Made by a program: the position numbers and the translations under genes. Shown here one piece after another: positions 17,756 to 30,114 of a stretch of DNA of 64,000 nt. A model generated the notes under the pieces. It was not told where the DNA came from. It was given only the letters and a program-made list of their open reading frames with translations, and made no database searches. Source of the DNA: Xanthomonas indica. Its GTDB lineage: Bacteria > Pseudomonadota > Gammaproteobacteria > Xanthomonadales > Xanthomonadaceae. Each line of letters begins with the position of its first letter. Within the stretch, counting starts at the first letter, position 1. The DNA lies in NCBI RefSeq assembly GCF_040529045.1, contig NZ_CP131914.1, forward strand, positions 1,658,501 through 1,722,500, in the 5' to 3' direction.

Positions 17756-18062
17756 GCGCGGCCGCGACGGTTGGGCGCCGGCTCGGTCGGCGCTGATCTG
17801 CCGGCACGGTAGCCCGTGTAGGAGCGGCTTCAGCCGCGACGGGCACTACCGAAAACGCCGCGTCGCGCCTGGAGGGCGACTCCGGGAAGCGTTCCGTAGG
17901 AGGGCTTCCAGCCGCGACCGGGGTTACCGGCAACGCCTCGCAGCTGAAGCCGCTCCTACGAGGTGATGTCTGCGGCGCTGGAGTCCATTCCATGCGCAGC
18001 ACCCGGCGATGCGAGGACGCGAGCGCCATGCGCATCAGGCTTGGGCCGGCGCCGCGGGTCGC
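17756..18062. repeat. Spacer with two GTAGGAG-type palindromic repeats
   Basis: One half-element occupies 17818-17840 (GTAGGAGCGGCTTCAGCCGC and three more bases). A complete head-to-head pair lies at 17896-17959, with arms GTAGGAGGGCTTC and GCTGAAGCCGCTCCTAC. They sit between convergent pntAA and the DUF3106 gene and could fold into bidirectional hairpins. No gene is present. Confidence 0.8.
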
Positions 18063-18572
18063 TTACCGGGACGCATCGGGCGGCGGCCGGTCGTCCGGGC
18101 CGGCATTGGCGCGGATCCAGGCGGCGCGTTGCGCCGGCGTCATCGCTTCCCAGCGGTCGCGCAATGCCTTGCGCTGCTCCGGCGGCAGCGCCCGCATGCG
18201 GTCGAACAGCACCCGCGCTTCCTCGCGCTGTTGCGGGCTCATGTCCTCGTAGCGACGCGCACCCTTGCGCGCTTGGTCGCGTTGCTCCGGGGTCATCGAC
18301 TGCCAGCGTTGCGCGTGTTCGAACATGCGCCGGCGTTGCTGCGGAGTGTCGTTCCAGCGCTGGCGCAGCGGCGCGATCAGCAACTCGCGCTGCTGCGGGC
18401 TCAGGTGTTCCCAGTCGGGCAGCGGTGGGCCGGCGTCGTCGTCGCGGTCGGCGGCGGGGGGCGGTGGCGGCGGTCCCGGCGGGGGCGGGGCGGCAAAAGC
18501 GGCCGGGACGACGCTGCCGGCCAGCAGCGCCAGCGCCAGGGAGAGACGGATCAGGCGAGTCATCGGGTTCAT
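18063..18572 (-). CDS. DUF3106 family exported protein
   Basis: A 169-residue protein with a signal peptide (RLIRLSLALALLAGSVVPAAFA) and a Pro-rich start of the mature chain. The body is a degenerate series of short helical repeats of the form LSPQQRE, MTPEQRDQ, MSPQQREE, LPPEQRKA, MTPAQRAA, which is the DUF3106 signature. It overlaps the upstream anti-sigma-like gene by 4 bases (ATGA). It is probably the envelope output or sensor component of the sigma-factor operon. Met4 (18563) is an alternative start. Confidence 0.88.
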   Translation of the reverse strand: MNPMTRLIRLSLALALLAGSVVPAAFAAPPPPGPPPPPPAADRDDDAGPPLPDWEHLSPQQRELLIAPLRQRWNDTPQQRRRMFEHAQRWQSMTPEQRDQARKGARRYEDMSPQQREEARVLFDRMRALPPEQRKALRDRWEAMTPAQRAAWIRANAGPDDRPPPDASR

Positions 18573-18964
18573 TCCATTGCCAGCGAGGTATCGGAGCCCA
18601 GCCACAGGTACAGGTCGGGATTTTCGTCCAGCATCGCGGTCGCGGCCTGGTCGGTATCGGCGCCCGCGCCTGCCGGCGTGCTCGCGACCACGGGCGTGCC
18701 GGCAGCGACGCTGGCGGTGGTGGTCGGCACCGACGGGGCAGGGCGCAGCAACAGGTGCACGCCCAGTGCCGCACCGAGCAGCGCCGGCACCGCTGCCAGC
18801 AGCCAGCCCCAGCGACGGCCCGGTGCCGTGTGCGTCTGGCTGGCCTGCCGGCGCGCCGCACGCAGCCGCGCCAGGGTCGGCGCGGGCAGGGCCTGCAGGC
18901 CGGCCTGATGGACGGCGCGCAGGCGCGCGTCGAAATCCGCGGAGCGGGTGGGATCGGATGTCAT
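18569..18964 (-). CDS. DUF3619-like single-span membrane protein, putative anti-sigma factor
   Basis: A 131-residue protein with an N-terminal cytoplasmic Arg-rich helix, one transmembrane segment (WGWLLAAVPALLGAALGVHLLL, about residues 52-73), a Ser/Thr/Ala-Pro linker and a periplasmic tail ending NPDLYLWLGSDTSLAME. Position directly after an ECF-type sigma factor, with 4-base overlaps on both sides, suggests that it restrains that sigma factor. No zinc-binding anti-sigma motif is seen, so this is contextual. Confidence 0.8.
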   Translation of the reverse strand: MTSDPTRSADFDARLRAVHQAGLQALPAPTLARLRAARRQASQTHTAPGRRWGWLLAAVPALLGAALGVHLLLRPAPSVPTTTASVAAGTPVVASTPAGAGADTDQAATAMLDENPDLYLWLGSDTSLAME

Positions 18965-19536
18965 CGGACGTCCTCCAGATGTTTCTGCAGCGCCTCGCGG
19001 GCGCGCGACAGATGGGTTTTTACCGAGCCTTCCGAGCAGCCCATCGCGCGTGCGGTGGTGGCCACGTCCAGCTCTTCCAGCACGCGCAGGGTGAAGGCCT
19101 CGCGCTGCCGGGCCGGCAGTGCACGCAGTGCCGTCACCAGCCGCGCATGGGTCTGGCGGCGCTCGTGCTGCTCGGACGGATTGGGGCCGTCGTCGGCCCA
19201 GTCCGGCGGGCTGTCCGCGTCGCGCTCGCTGTTCGGCGCCCAAAAGCGCAGGCGGAAATGGCGGCGACGCTGCAGGTCGATGATGCGCCGGCGCAGGATG
19301 CTCCAGAACAGCGGCGTCCACTCCTGCGCCGGGCGCTCGCGGTAGGCCAGCAGCTTGATCATCGCGTCCTGCACCGCATCCAGTGCGTCCTCGCGCTGGC
19401 GCAGGCCGGCTTCGGCGAAGCGGAACGCGCGCGGTCCGATCTCGGCCAGGAACGCGTCCAGCGACGCCGGCAGCGGGCGCTGTTCGGGATCGGCATCGGT
19501 CGACGGCGGGGCGAGGGCAGGCGTGCTCACCAGCAC
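18961..19536 (-). CDS. ECF-type RNA polymerase sigma factor
   Basis: A 191-residue sigma-70 family protein. Region 2 is ALDAVQDAMIKLLAYRERPAQEW and the following LFWSILRRRIIDLQRRR helix. Region 4 is ALRALPARQREAFTLRVLEE with the helix-turn-helix DVATTARAMGCSEGSVKTHLSRAREAL. The start codon is GTG (19536); a second GTG two codons on is possible. It heads a three-gene minus-strand operon with the putative anti-sigma factor and the DUF3106 protein. The operon sits between two transhydrogenase genes on the other strand. Confidence 0.93.
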   Translation of the reverse strand: MLVSTPALAPPSTDADPEQRPLPASLDAFLAEIGPRAFRFAEAGLRQREDALDAVQDAMIKLLAYRERPAQEWTPLFWSILRRRIIDLQRRRHFRLRFWAPNSERDADSPPDWADDGPNPSEQHERRQTHARLVTALRALPARQREAFTLRVLEELDVATTARAMGCSEGSVKTHLSRAREALQKHLEDVR

Positions 19537-19701
19537 AGCTTAGCTTCCTGGCAGGGGGATGCCGTGGTAAACGCGCCGCGGCGGTCGCGGTTGACCGGCC
19601 GTCGCCCGGCGGCTCCACGCAACGGCAGGGCGGCATCGCACAGCGGTTCAGCACGCGGTTATGATGCGGCGGACGGGCGCGGCGCCCGGGAGAGCAGTGC
19701 G

Positions 19702-20013
19702 ATGAGCGACGGGTTCGTGGCCTTGTACATCTTCATGCTGGCGGCCATCGCCGGGCACGTGATCATCTCGCGGGTGCCGGTGATCCTGCATACCCCGCTG
19801 ATGTCCGGTTCCAACTTCATCCACGGCATCGTGCTGATCGGCGCGATGGTGGTGCTGGGCCATGCCGACACGACGCTGGAAAAGGCCATCGGCTTCGTCG
19901 CGGTGCTGCTCGGCGCCGGCAACGCCGCCGGCGGCTACGTGGTGACCGAGCGCATGCTGGACATGTTCAAGTCCAGCAAGCCGGACGCCGCCAAGACCAA
20001 GGCCAAGGATTGA
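19702..20013 (+). CDS. pntAB: NAD(P) transhydrogenase subunit alpha, membrane part
   Basis: A 103-residue membrane segment of PntA (part 2) with three hydrophobic helices: FVALYIFMLAAIAGHVII, FIHGIVLIGAMVVLG and AIGFVAVLLGAGNAAGGYVV. The motif HTPLMSGSNFIHGI is diagnostic of transhydrogenase alpha. The start at 19702 (MSDGFVALY) matches the family N-terminus. It is followed immediately by pntB. Confidence 0.93.
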   Translation: MSDGFVALYIFMLAAIAGHVIISRVPVILHTPLMSGSNFIHGIVLIGAMVVLGHADTTLEKAIGFVAVLLGAGNAAGGYVVTERMLDMFKSSKPDAAKTKAKD

Positions 20014-20144
20014 ATGCGCGGCAGCGGCGCATCGCCGCGGCGCTGGCCGTGGTCGCCTTGCTCGCGTTGCTCGGCATCGCGCTGGTCTTTCTGTCCCACT
20101 TGCTGCCGCTCGGGCAGATGTCCTTTTTCGGAGCACGCCTGCTG

Positions 20145-21587
20145 ATGGAACTGTTGCCGATCCTGATCAAGAGCAGCTACCTGGTCGCCGCCACGCTGTT
20201 CCTGCTCGGCCTGCAGCGCATGGCCTCGCCCAGGACCGCGCGCAGCGGCATCCGCTGGGCCGGCTTCGGCATGCTGCTGGCGACCGCCGCCACCTTCCTG
20301 CTGCCGGGGCTGCACAACCTGCCGCTGATCGTGCTGGCGATCGTGCTCGGCACCGCCGCGGCGTGGATCTCGGCCAAGAAGGTGGCGATCACCGACATGC
20401 CGCAGATGGTCGCGCTGTACAACGGCATGGGCGGCGGCTCGGCGGCGGCGATCGGCGCGGTGGAACTGCTGCGCTTCTCGTTCCTGATGCGCCGCGATAC
20501 CACGCACTGGAGCGAGGCCGCGATCGCCGCGCTGGCCGCGCGCCAGCCCGATGCGACGACACTCGCGTTGGCGGTGATCGGCTCGGCGATCGGCGCGGTG
20601 TCGCTATCCGGCTCGATCATCGCCTGGGCCAAGCTCGACGGGCGCCTGGACAAGCGCGTCACCTTCCCCGCGCAGCAGGCGTTCAACCTGCTGGTGTGCG
20701 TGGCGATGCTGGGCGTGGGCGCCTGGGCCGCGATCAGCCTGAGTCCGCTGGCGATCGTGCTGTTCTTCGTGCTGGCGCTGGCGCTGGGCGTGCTGATGAC
20801 GCTGCCGATCGGCGGCGCCGACATGCCGGTGGTGATCTCGCTGTACAACGCCTTCACCGGCCTGGCGGTGGCGTTCGAAGGTTACGTGCTCGGCAACGAG
20901 GCGCTGATCATCGCCGGCATGATGGTCGGCGCGGCGGGCATCCTGCTGACCCGGCTGATGGCCAAGGCGATGAACCGGCCGATCCGTGGCGTGCTGTTCT
21001 CCAACTTCGGTGGCGGCGGCCAGGCGCAGGCGATCGCCGGCAGCCAGAAGCCGATCGAGGCCGGCGATGTGGCGGCGATGATGGCCTATGCCGAGCGCGT
21101 GGTGATCGTGCCCGGCTACGGCATGGCGGTGGCGCAGGCCCAGCACAAGATCTGGGAGCTGGCGCAGCGGCTGATCGAACGCGGGGTCAAGGTCAAGTTC
21201 GCGATCCACCCGGTGGCCGGGCGCATGCCCGGGCACATGAACGTGCTGCTGGCCGAGGCCGGCGTGCCCTACGATCTGATCGCCGACATGGACGACATCA
21301 ACCCCGAGTTCGCCAGCACCGACGTGTCGCTGGTGATCGGCGCCAACGACGTGGTCAACCCGGTCGCCAAGACCGATCCGGCCAGCCCGATCTACGGCAT
21401 GCCGATCCTGGACGTGGTCAATTCCAGGAACGTCATCGTGATCAAGCGCGGCAAGGGCACCGGTTTCGCCGGCATCGAGAACGCGCTGTTCTATGCCGAC
21501 AACACCCGCATGCTCTATGGCGACGGCGCCGAGGCCGCCGGCGCCCTGGTCAGCGAGCTGAAGGCGCTGGACGGCGGCGGGCATTGA
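20145..21587 (+). CDS. pntB: NAD(P) transhydrogenase subunit beta
   Basis: PntB combines the membrane proton channel and the NADP(H)-binding domain III. Starting at Met 20145 (MELLPILIKSSYLVAATLF) gives 480 residues, like the family, and aligns with the usual N-terminus. The protein has about nine hydrophobic helices, the loop KKVAITDMPQMVALYNGMGGGSAA, then domain III with VPGYGMAVAQAQ, IHPVAGRMPGHMNVLLAEA and GANDVVNPVAKTDPASPIYGMP. The frame is open back to a TTG at 20010 that overlaps the pntAB stop, and the extra 45 residues would add another hydrophobic helix. The start is therefore the uncertain point. Confidence 0.93.
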   Translation: MELLPILIKSSYLVAATLFLLGLQRMASPRTARSGIRWAGFGMLLATAATFLLPGLHNLPLIVLAIVLGTAAAWISAKKVAITDMPQMVALYNGMGGGSAAAIGAVELLRFSFLMRRDTTHWSEAAIAALAARQPDATTLALAVIGSAIGAVSLSGSIIAWAKLDGRLDKRVTFPAQQAFNLLVCVAMLGVGAWAAISLSPLAIVLFFVLALALGVLMTLPIGGADMPVVISLYNAFTGLAVAFEGYVLGNEALIIAGMMVGAAGILLTRLMAKAMNRPIRGVLFSNFGGGGQAQAIAGSQKPIEAGDVAAMMAYAERVVIVPGYGMAVAQAQHKIWELAQRLIERGVKVKFAIHPVAGRMPGHMNVLLAEAGVPYDLIADMDDINPEFASTDVSLVIGANDVVNPVAKTDPASPIYGMPILDVVNSRNVIVIKRGKGTGFAGIENALFYADNTRMLYGDGAEAAGALVSELKALDGGGH

Positions 21588-21614
21588 GCCGGTGCAGGGG
21601 CGGCTGCAGGAACC

Positions 21615-21637
21615 GTAGGAGCGGCTTCAGCCGCGAC
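21615..21637 (+). repeat. GTAGGAG-type repeat copy
   Basis: A single copy of the core GTAGGAGCGGCTTCAGCCGC lies 28 bases after the pntB stop. The downstream sequence has imperfect complementarity (CCTGTC and GACAGG around 21656-21686). Confidence 0.75.
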
Positions 21638-21703
21638 AGGCATCACCGGTAAGGCCTGTCGTAGCTGATCCCAAAAAAAGGGGACAGGCGCCACGCCTAC
21701 AAA

Positions 21704-21720
21704 CGCCGCGCTTCGCGGCG
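21704..21720. terminator. Possible hairpin between convergent pntB and membrane-protein gene
   Basis: CGCCGCG (21704-21710), loop CTT, CGCGGCG (21714-21720). It is a perfect 7-bp stem without a T-tract, in the spacer where both flanking genes end. Confidence 0.4.
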
Positions 21721-21792
21721 CATCGGATAGGGCGTTCCCGGCGAGACCGTCATCGCCGCACCAACGGCATCCGCCGCGACCCGGGCCTCGGC

Positions 21793-22212
21793 TCAGCGCG
21801 CGCTGAAATACGCCGTGGCCACGCCGATGCCCAGCCACAGCAGATCGCCGGGGCTGTTGGCCAGCCGGGTCAGGGTCCAGGCGTAGTGGGCGCCCATCTT
21901 CAGCGACGAGTCCCACACGTTCAGGCCCAGGCCCGCGCCCATCTGCGCGGCGGCGATGCCCCAGTTGGCGGCCACGATCACCAGCACCGTGGCCAGCATC
22001 GCCACGGCGATGCGCAGCGGGCCGCGCGGCAGGTTGCCCAGGCGCAGCATCCAGGCGATCTCCAGCGCCACCACCACGGCCATCCAGCCGGCCTGGCGAC
22101 CCAGCGACAGCGCCACCAGCAACCAGGCGATCAGCGCGGTGAAACAGCCCATGGCGAGCAGCAGGGGCCATAGCCAGTGCGAAGGCCTGGCCGGCGGGGA
22201 GGAAGGCGGCAT
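21793..22212 (-). CDS. Small integral membrane protein, function unknown
   Basis: A 139-residue protein with four likely transmembrane helices: WLWPLLLAMGCFTALIAWLLVALSLG, AGWMAVVVALEIAWML, RIAVAMLATVLVIVAANWGIAAAQMG and SPGDLLWLGIGVATAYFSAR at the C-terminus. No family was recognised. The start MPPSSPPARP at 22212 places a short Pro/Ser-rich tail before the first helix. It diverges from sufT with a 105-base spacer. Confidence 0.75.
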   Translation of the reverse strand: MPPSSPPARPSHWLWPLLLAMGCFTALIAWLLVALSLGRQAGWMAVVVALEIAWMLRLGNLPRGPLRIAVAMLATVLVIVAANWGIAAAQMGAGLGLNVWDSSLKMGAHYAWTLTRLANSPGDLLWLGIGVATAYFSAR

Positions 22213-22317
22213 TCGATGTTCCCGGAGAAGACGTACAGGATACTTCCGGCGCGCGCCCCGCGCACTCGGATAAACTGCACGACTTGCACCGGCGGGGCCT
22301 GGCCCCATATCGCCCTC

Positions 22318-22869
22318 ATGTACTCACGCAGCAGCGAACCTGTCCAATTCGAACGCGATTGCGCGGCGGTGATGGTGCCGCAGGGCGACGCGGTGACCCT
22401 GCCGGCCGGCAGCTACGGCTACATCACCCAGGCCCTGGGCGGCAGCTACACGGTGTTCGTGGAGGGCAACCTGTTCCGCATCGCCGGCAAGGACGGCGAC
22501 GCCATCGGCAAGGAGTCGCCGCCGGGGCTGGAACTGCCCGAGGACGCCGGCGACGAGCAGGTCGAGGCCCTGATCTGGCAACAGCTGCGCACCTGCTTCG
22601 ACCCCGAGATCCCGTTCAACATCGTCGATCTGGGGCTGATCTACGACGTGGCCATGCACGCGCGCGACGATGGCCAGCGCACCGTCGAGGTCAAGATGAC
22701 CCTGACCGCGCCCGGCTGCGGCATGGGCGAGATCCTGGTCGACGACGTGCGCAGCAAGCTGGAGATGATCCCGACGGTGGTCGAGGCCGACGTCGAGCTG
22801 GTGTTCGATCCGCCATGGGGCCGGCATATGATGTCCGAGGCCGCGCGCCTGGAAACCGGCATGCTCTGA
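22318..22869 (+). CDS. sufT: SufT-like Fe-S cluster assembly protein (DUF59/MIP18 domain)
   Basis: A 183-residue protein. The N-terminal part (VMVPQGDAVTLPAGSYGYITQALGGSYTVFVEGNLFRI) is the SufT-specific extension. Residues about 83-175 are the DUF59/MIP18 domain with WQQLRTCFDPEIPFNIVDLG, LTAPGCGMGEILVDDV containing the conserved cysteine, and FDPPWGRHMMSEAARLETGML. It acts in Fe-S maturation; no other suf gene is adjacent. The start at 22318 fits the family N-terminus. Confidence 0.92.
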   Translation: MYSRSSEPVQFERDCAAVMVPQGDAVTLPAGSYGYITQALGGSYTVFVEGNLFRIAGKDGDAIGKESPPGLELPEDAGDEQVEALIWQQLRTCFDPEIPFNIVDLGLIYDVAMHARDDGQRTVEVKMTLTAPGCGMGEILVDDVRSKLEMIPTVVEADVELVFDPPWGRHMMSEAARLETGML

Positions 22870-22977
22870 CCCGCGCGCGACGCCTCGCGCGTCGTGCGGA
22901 GCCCGATCGGGCGCCGCCGCTGCCGTCGCCACGACGCAGCGGCCCTGGCCATCCCTCGACTACCACAGGAATCCCCG

Positions 22978-24078
22978 GTGTCCGCTACCGAGCCGTCCAC
23001 GCAGTTCCGCCTGATCCCGTCCACCGCCGCGCGCAGCGCCGAGGCGCGCGCGCAGATCCTCGCCGCACCGGGCTTCGGCAACTATTTCACCGACCACATG
23101 GTCGCCATCGAATGGAGCCGCGAGCAGGGCTGGCACGACGCCGAAGTGCGTGCCTACGGCCCGCTGGCGCTGGACCCGGCCGCCTCGGTGCTGCACTACG
23201 GCCAGGAGATCTTCGAAGGCATCAAGGCCTACCGCCATGCCGACGGCTCGATCTGGACCTTCCGCCCGGAGGCCAACGGCAAGCGCCTGCAGCGCTCGGC
23301 GCAGCGCCTGGCGCTGCCGGAACTGCCGGTGGCGCTGTTCGTGGAGTCGCTGCGGCAGCTGATCGCGGTCGACGCGGCGTGGGTGCCGTCGGCACCGGAG
23401 ACCAGCCTGTACTTCCGTCCGTTCATGATCGCCAACGAGGCCTTCCTGGGCGTGCGCGCCGCGCAGAAGGCCGGCTACTACGTCATCGCCAGCCCGGCCG
23501 GCGCCTATTTCGCCAAGGGCGTGGCGCCGGTGGCGATCTGGCTGTCCACCGACTACGCGCGCGCCGCCAAGGGCGGCACCGGCGCGGCCAAGTGCGGCGG
23601 CAACTATGCCGCCTCGCTGCTGCCGCAGCAGCAGGCGCAGGCGCAGGGCTGCTCGCAGGTGCTGTTCCTCGACCCGGTCGAGGGCAAGTACATCGAGGAA
23701 CTGGGCGGCATGAACGTGTTCCTGGTGATGCGCGACGGCAGCCTGGTCACCCCGGCGCTGTCGGGCAGCATCCTGGAAGGCATCACCCGCGACAGCATCC
23801 TGCAACTGGCCCGCGACCGCGGCATGCAGGTGGTGGAGCGGCAGGTGAGCATCGACGAATGGCGCGACGGCGTGGCCTCGGGCGAGATCGCCGAGGTGTT
23901 CGCCTGCGGCACCGCTGCGGTGGTGACCCCGATCGGGCAGCTGAAGGGCAAGGATTTCGCGGTGGGCGACCTGACCGCGCCGGCCGGCCCGGTGACCCTG
24001 TCGCTGCGCCAGGAACTGACCGACATCCAGTACGGTCGCGTCGCCGATCGCCACGGCTGGCTGGTGCGGCTGGGCTGA
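22978..24078 (+). CDS. ilvE: Branched-chain amino acid aminotransferase
   Basis: A 366-residue PLP enzyme of fold type IV, large-type BCAT, for the last step of Leu, Ile and Val synthesis. It has LHYGQEIFEGIKAYRHADGS, the substrate/PLP region SLYFRPFMIANE, the PLP-lysine context GTGAAKCGGNYAASLLPQ, EELGGMNVFLV, and the phosphate-binding GSILEGITRDSIL. A GTG start at 22978, preceded by AGGAATCC, is preferred over the upstream in-frame ATG at 22894, whose translation is Arg-rich and unrelated. Confidence 0.95.
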   Translation: MSATEPSTQFRLIPSTAARSAEARAQILAAPGFGNYFTDHMVAIEWSREQGWHDAEVRAYGPLALDPAASVLHYGQEIFEGIKAYRHADGSIWTFRPEANGKRLQRSAQRLALPELPVALFVESLRQLIAVDAAWVPSAPETSLYFRPFMIANEAFLGVRAAQKAGYYVIASPAGAYFAKGVAPVAIWLSTDYARAAKGGTGAAKCGGNYAASLLPQQQAQAQGCSQVLFLDPVEGKYIEELGGMNVFLVMRDGSLVTPALSGSILEGITRDSILQLARDRGMQVVERQVSIDEWRDGVASGEIAEVFACGTAAVVTPIGQLKGKDFAVGDLTAPAGPVTLSLRQELTDIQYGRVADRHGWLVRLG

Positions 24079-24661
24079 GCCTGGCCTGTCCGGCGCCAGG
24101 GTGGCCGTTGGCGGCCCTGGCGGACGGCCCCCCGCGCCAGGGCGCATGGCCCGACGACGATGTCGTCGGCCATCGCGGGCGATCTCCGCCGCGGTGCGCT
24201 GTCGCCCCTGAAGCCTCGGCGGCTCGTCGCCGCGCCGACGCTTCTCGACCTCTCATAAGAGTCCGCCCTTGACATGGCGTGTCCATCCGGACGCGCAGCG
24301 GTGTCCTGCGGACCATTCCATCTGTCCGTCTCCGCTGTCCCGTGTTCTTGCCGCTGTGTCGCGCGGGAGCCAAAAATATGCTCCGGATTTGCCAAGTTTG
24401 GCGTCTTGACATGCTGCACCGCAGCAAAAACGAGGTGTGTATCTCTTTATTACATCGAATCCCGTAGCACTTCTCTGTTTTGTACAACGGATTTCCGTCA
24501 CACCCTGCTCCATACGCGCTTGTACTGAGCTAGGTTCGATGAATGGTCGGCAACACGTGGGTCGACCGGGCTCGCAATGCACGCCAGGTTCAGGTTAGGT
24601 CCGGACCGGTGCGGCGCGGAACACCGCCAACAGGCGGCTACTCAACCGAAAGGAAGTCCGA
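24079..24661. other. 583-base regulatory region upstream of the secreted protease
   Basis: No coding sequence was recognised. The stretch 24370-24530 is clearly AT-richer than the surroundings. TTGACA occurs at 24269-24274 and 24406-24411, but no good -10 lies at the right spacing. A long untranslated leader or activator-dependent promoter for the protease gene is likely; this is inference. Confidence 0.5.
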
Positions 24662-26446
<1,785 letters not shown>

Positions 26447-26765
26447 GGTACTCCGTCGCGGCGGCTGCGCCATGGCCGCCGCGCACCTCCCGGTGCCGGA
26501 TCGCAGTGGCCGGCCAGGACGCCGCCGCTGCCACTCTCGGTCGCCCCGCGCTTCGGCGCGGGGCTTTTTTATGGGTGCAGGGCGCGCGCTGCCGCGTGGC
26601 GCGCCATGGCGCTACGTCTTGCGCGCCATCGCTGCGGTGGTCGTGTGGATCCGCTCGCTGGCACTGCCGCGTGGATCCCGGTGTCCGCCACTACCGCGGC
26701 GCAGGTGCTGTCCGGCGCGGCGATCGGCAGGATCGCGATCTACGCCACCCGCTCCGATGTCGTCA
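26447..26765. other. Spacer after the protease gene
   Basis: It contains a strong intrinsic terminator at 26543-26570 (separate entry). No gene was recognised in the remaining bases between the convergent protease and ybaK genes. Confidence 0.6.
26543..26570 (+). terminator. Intrinsic terminator of the protease gene
   Basis: GCCCCGCGC (26543-26551), loop TTCG, GCGCGGGGC (26556-26564), then six T (26565-26570). It is a perfect 9-bp stem with a UUCG loop and U-tract, the clearest rho-independent terminator in the window. Confidence 0.92.
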
Positions 26766-27239
26766 TTACTCGCACAGATCGCAAGCGCGCGCCTGCAGCG
26801 CGTCGAGCACCTGCGCGGCTTCCATCTCCAGCAGCAGGCCGCGTTGCCCGGCGTTGAACCATACGCTGCCCGCGCCCAGCGCCGATTGCTCGATCAGCAC
26901 CGGCGCCGGCCGCTGCTGGCCCAGCGGACTGATGCCGCCGACCTTGTAGCCGGTGCGGCGCTCGGCCTCGGTGGCCTCCATCATCCGCGCCGCCTTGCCG
27001 CCCGCGGCAGCGGCCAGTTTCTTCAACTGCACGCGGCGGTCGGATGGCACCACGACGCAGACCGCGCGCGTGTCGACCCAGGCCATCAGGCTCTTCAGCA
27101 CCCGCTCCGGCGGCAGGCCCAGCGCCTGCGCGGCCTGCAGGCCCTTGGCGCCAGCCTCGGCGGCGTAGTCGTAGGGATGCAGCCGATACGCGATGCCGGC
27201 CGCGTCCAACGCCGTGGTTGCGCGCGTGGCCTTGGACAT
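26766..27239 (-). CDS. ybaK: Cys-tRNA(Pro) deacylase YbaK/EbsC family
   Basis: A 157-residue aminoacyl-tRNA editing domain protein that hydrolyses Cys-tRNA(Pro). MSKATRATTALDAAGIAYRLHPYDY opens the fold. The catalytic-lysine region lies in RVLKSLMAWVD, and the C-terminal substrate loop is TGYKVGGISPLGQQRPAPVLIE. The length is family-typical. It is 9 bases downstream of the asparaginase-like gene, so an operon is likely. Confidence 0.94.
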   Translation of the reverse strand: MSKATRATTALDAAGIAYRLHPYDYAAEAGAKGLQAAQALGLPPERVLKSLMAWVDTRAVCVVVPSDRRVQLKKLAAAAGGKAARMMEATEAERRTGYKVGGISPLGQQRPAPVLIEQSALGAGSVWFNAGQRGLLLEMEAAQVLDALQARACDLCE

Positions 27240-27248
27240 CGCGCTCGC

Positions 27249-27734
27249 TCAGGCGGCTTCGAAGCGGTTGGCCGCCACGTTCTTGCGCACCTTCTGCGGG
27301 TCCCAGATGCGCCCGTTCATGGCGATGTAGACGCCAGCCGGCAGCGACTGCACCGCGCCGACCGCGCAGCCGATGTTGAACTCGGCGTCGGAGCCGCGGA
27401 AGCGGGCCGGGTTCAGCGCACCGGTCATCACGATGGTCTTGCCTTCGATCGCCTGCAGCACCTTGCCGGTCTGCACCATCGAGTCGGTGCCGTGGGTGAT
27501 CAGCACATGGCGCGCGGACTGCGCGGCGATGGTGGCGCGGATCAGTTCGCGGTCTTCGTCGGTGATGTGCAGCGAATCCTTGCGGATGATCGGGATCACG
27601 GTGAAGCGGAAGGTCACGCCCAGTTCCTTGAGGATCTGGCCGATCTGCGGGTCGCCGATCTGATAGTCGGACTTGTCGTCGAAGTAGATCTTGTCGATCG
27701 TGCCGCCGGTGGTGACGATCAGGAGTTCTTCCAT
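27249..27734 (-). CDS. Short asparaginase-domain protein
   Basis: A 161-residue protein with the two N-terminal asparaginase signatures: TTGGTIDKIYFDD (catalytic Thr near residue 11) and ITHGTDSMVQTGKVL (Thr/Asp pair). It ends after one domain, whereas type I and II asparaginases are about 330 residues, so the C-terminal domain is absent. The chain ends in a normal stop and adjoins ybaK closely, so it is probably a genuine short family rather than a truncation. Activity is unproven. The start MEELLIVTTGG at 27734. Confidence 0.88.
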   Translation of the reverse strand: MEELLIVTTGGTIDKIYFDDKSDYQIGDPQIGQILKELGVTFRFTVIPIIRKDSLHITDEDRELIRATIAAQSARHVLITHGTDSMVQTGKVLQAIEGKTIVMTGALNPARFRGSDAEFNIGCAVGAVQSLPAGVYIAMNGRIWDPQKVRKNVAANRFEAA

Positions 27735-27813
27735 TGCCGTTCCTAGAAGCATGTCGGGACGCGGCCGTGGCCGCGCAGGCCGTCCATGATACCGGGCGCG
27801 GCGGGGCGGCCGC

Positions 27814-30110
<2,297 letters not shown>

Positions 30111-30114
<4 letters not shown>

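Noticed and set aside
24269-24274. TTGACA as a -35 box of the protease promoter
   Set aside because: No -10-like sequence lies 16-19 bases downstream, and the start codon is almost 400 bases away.
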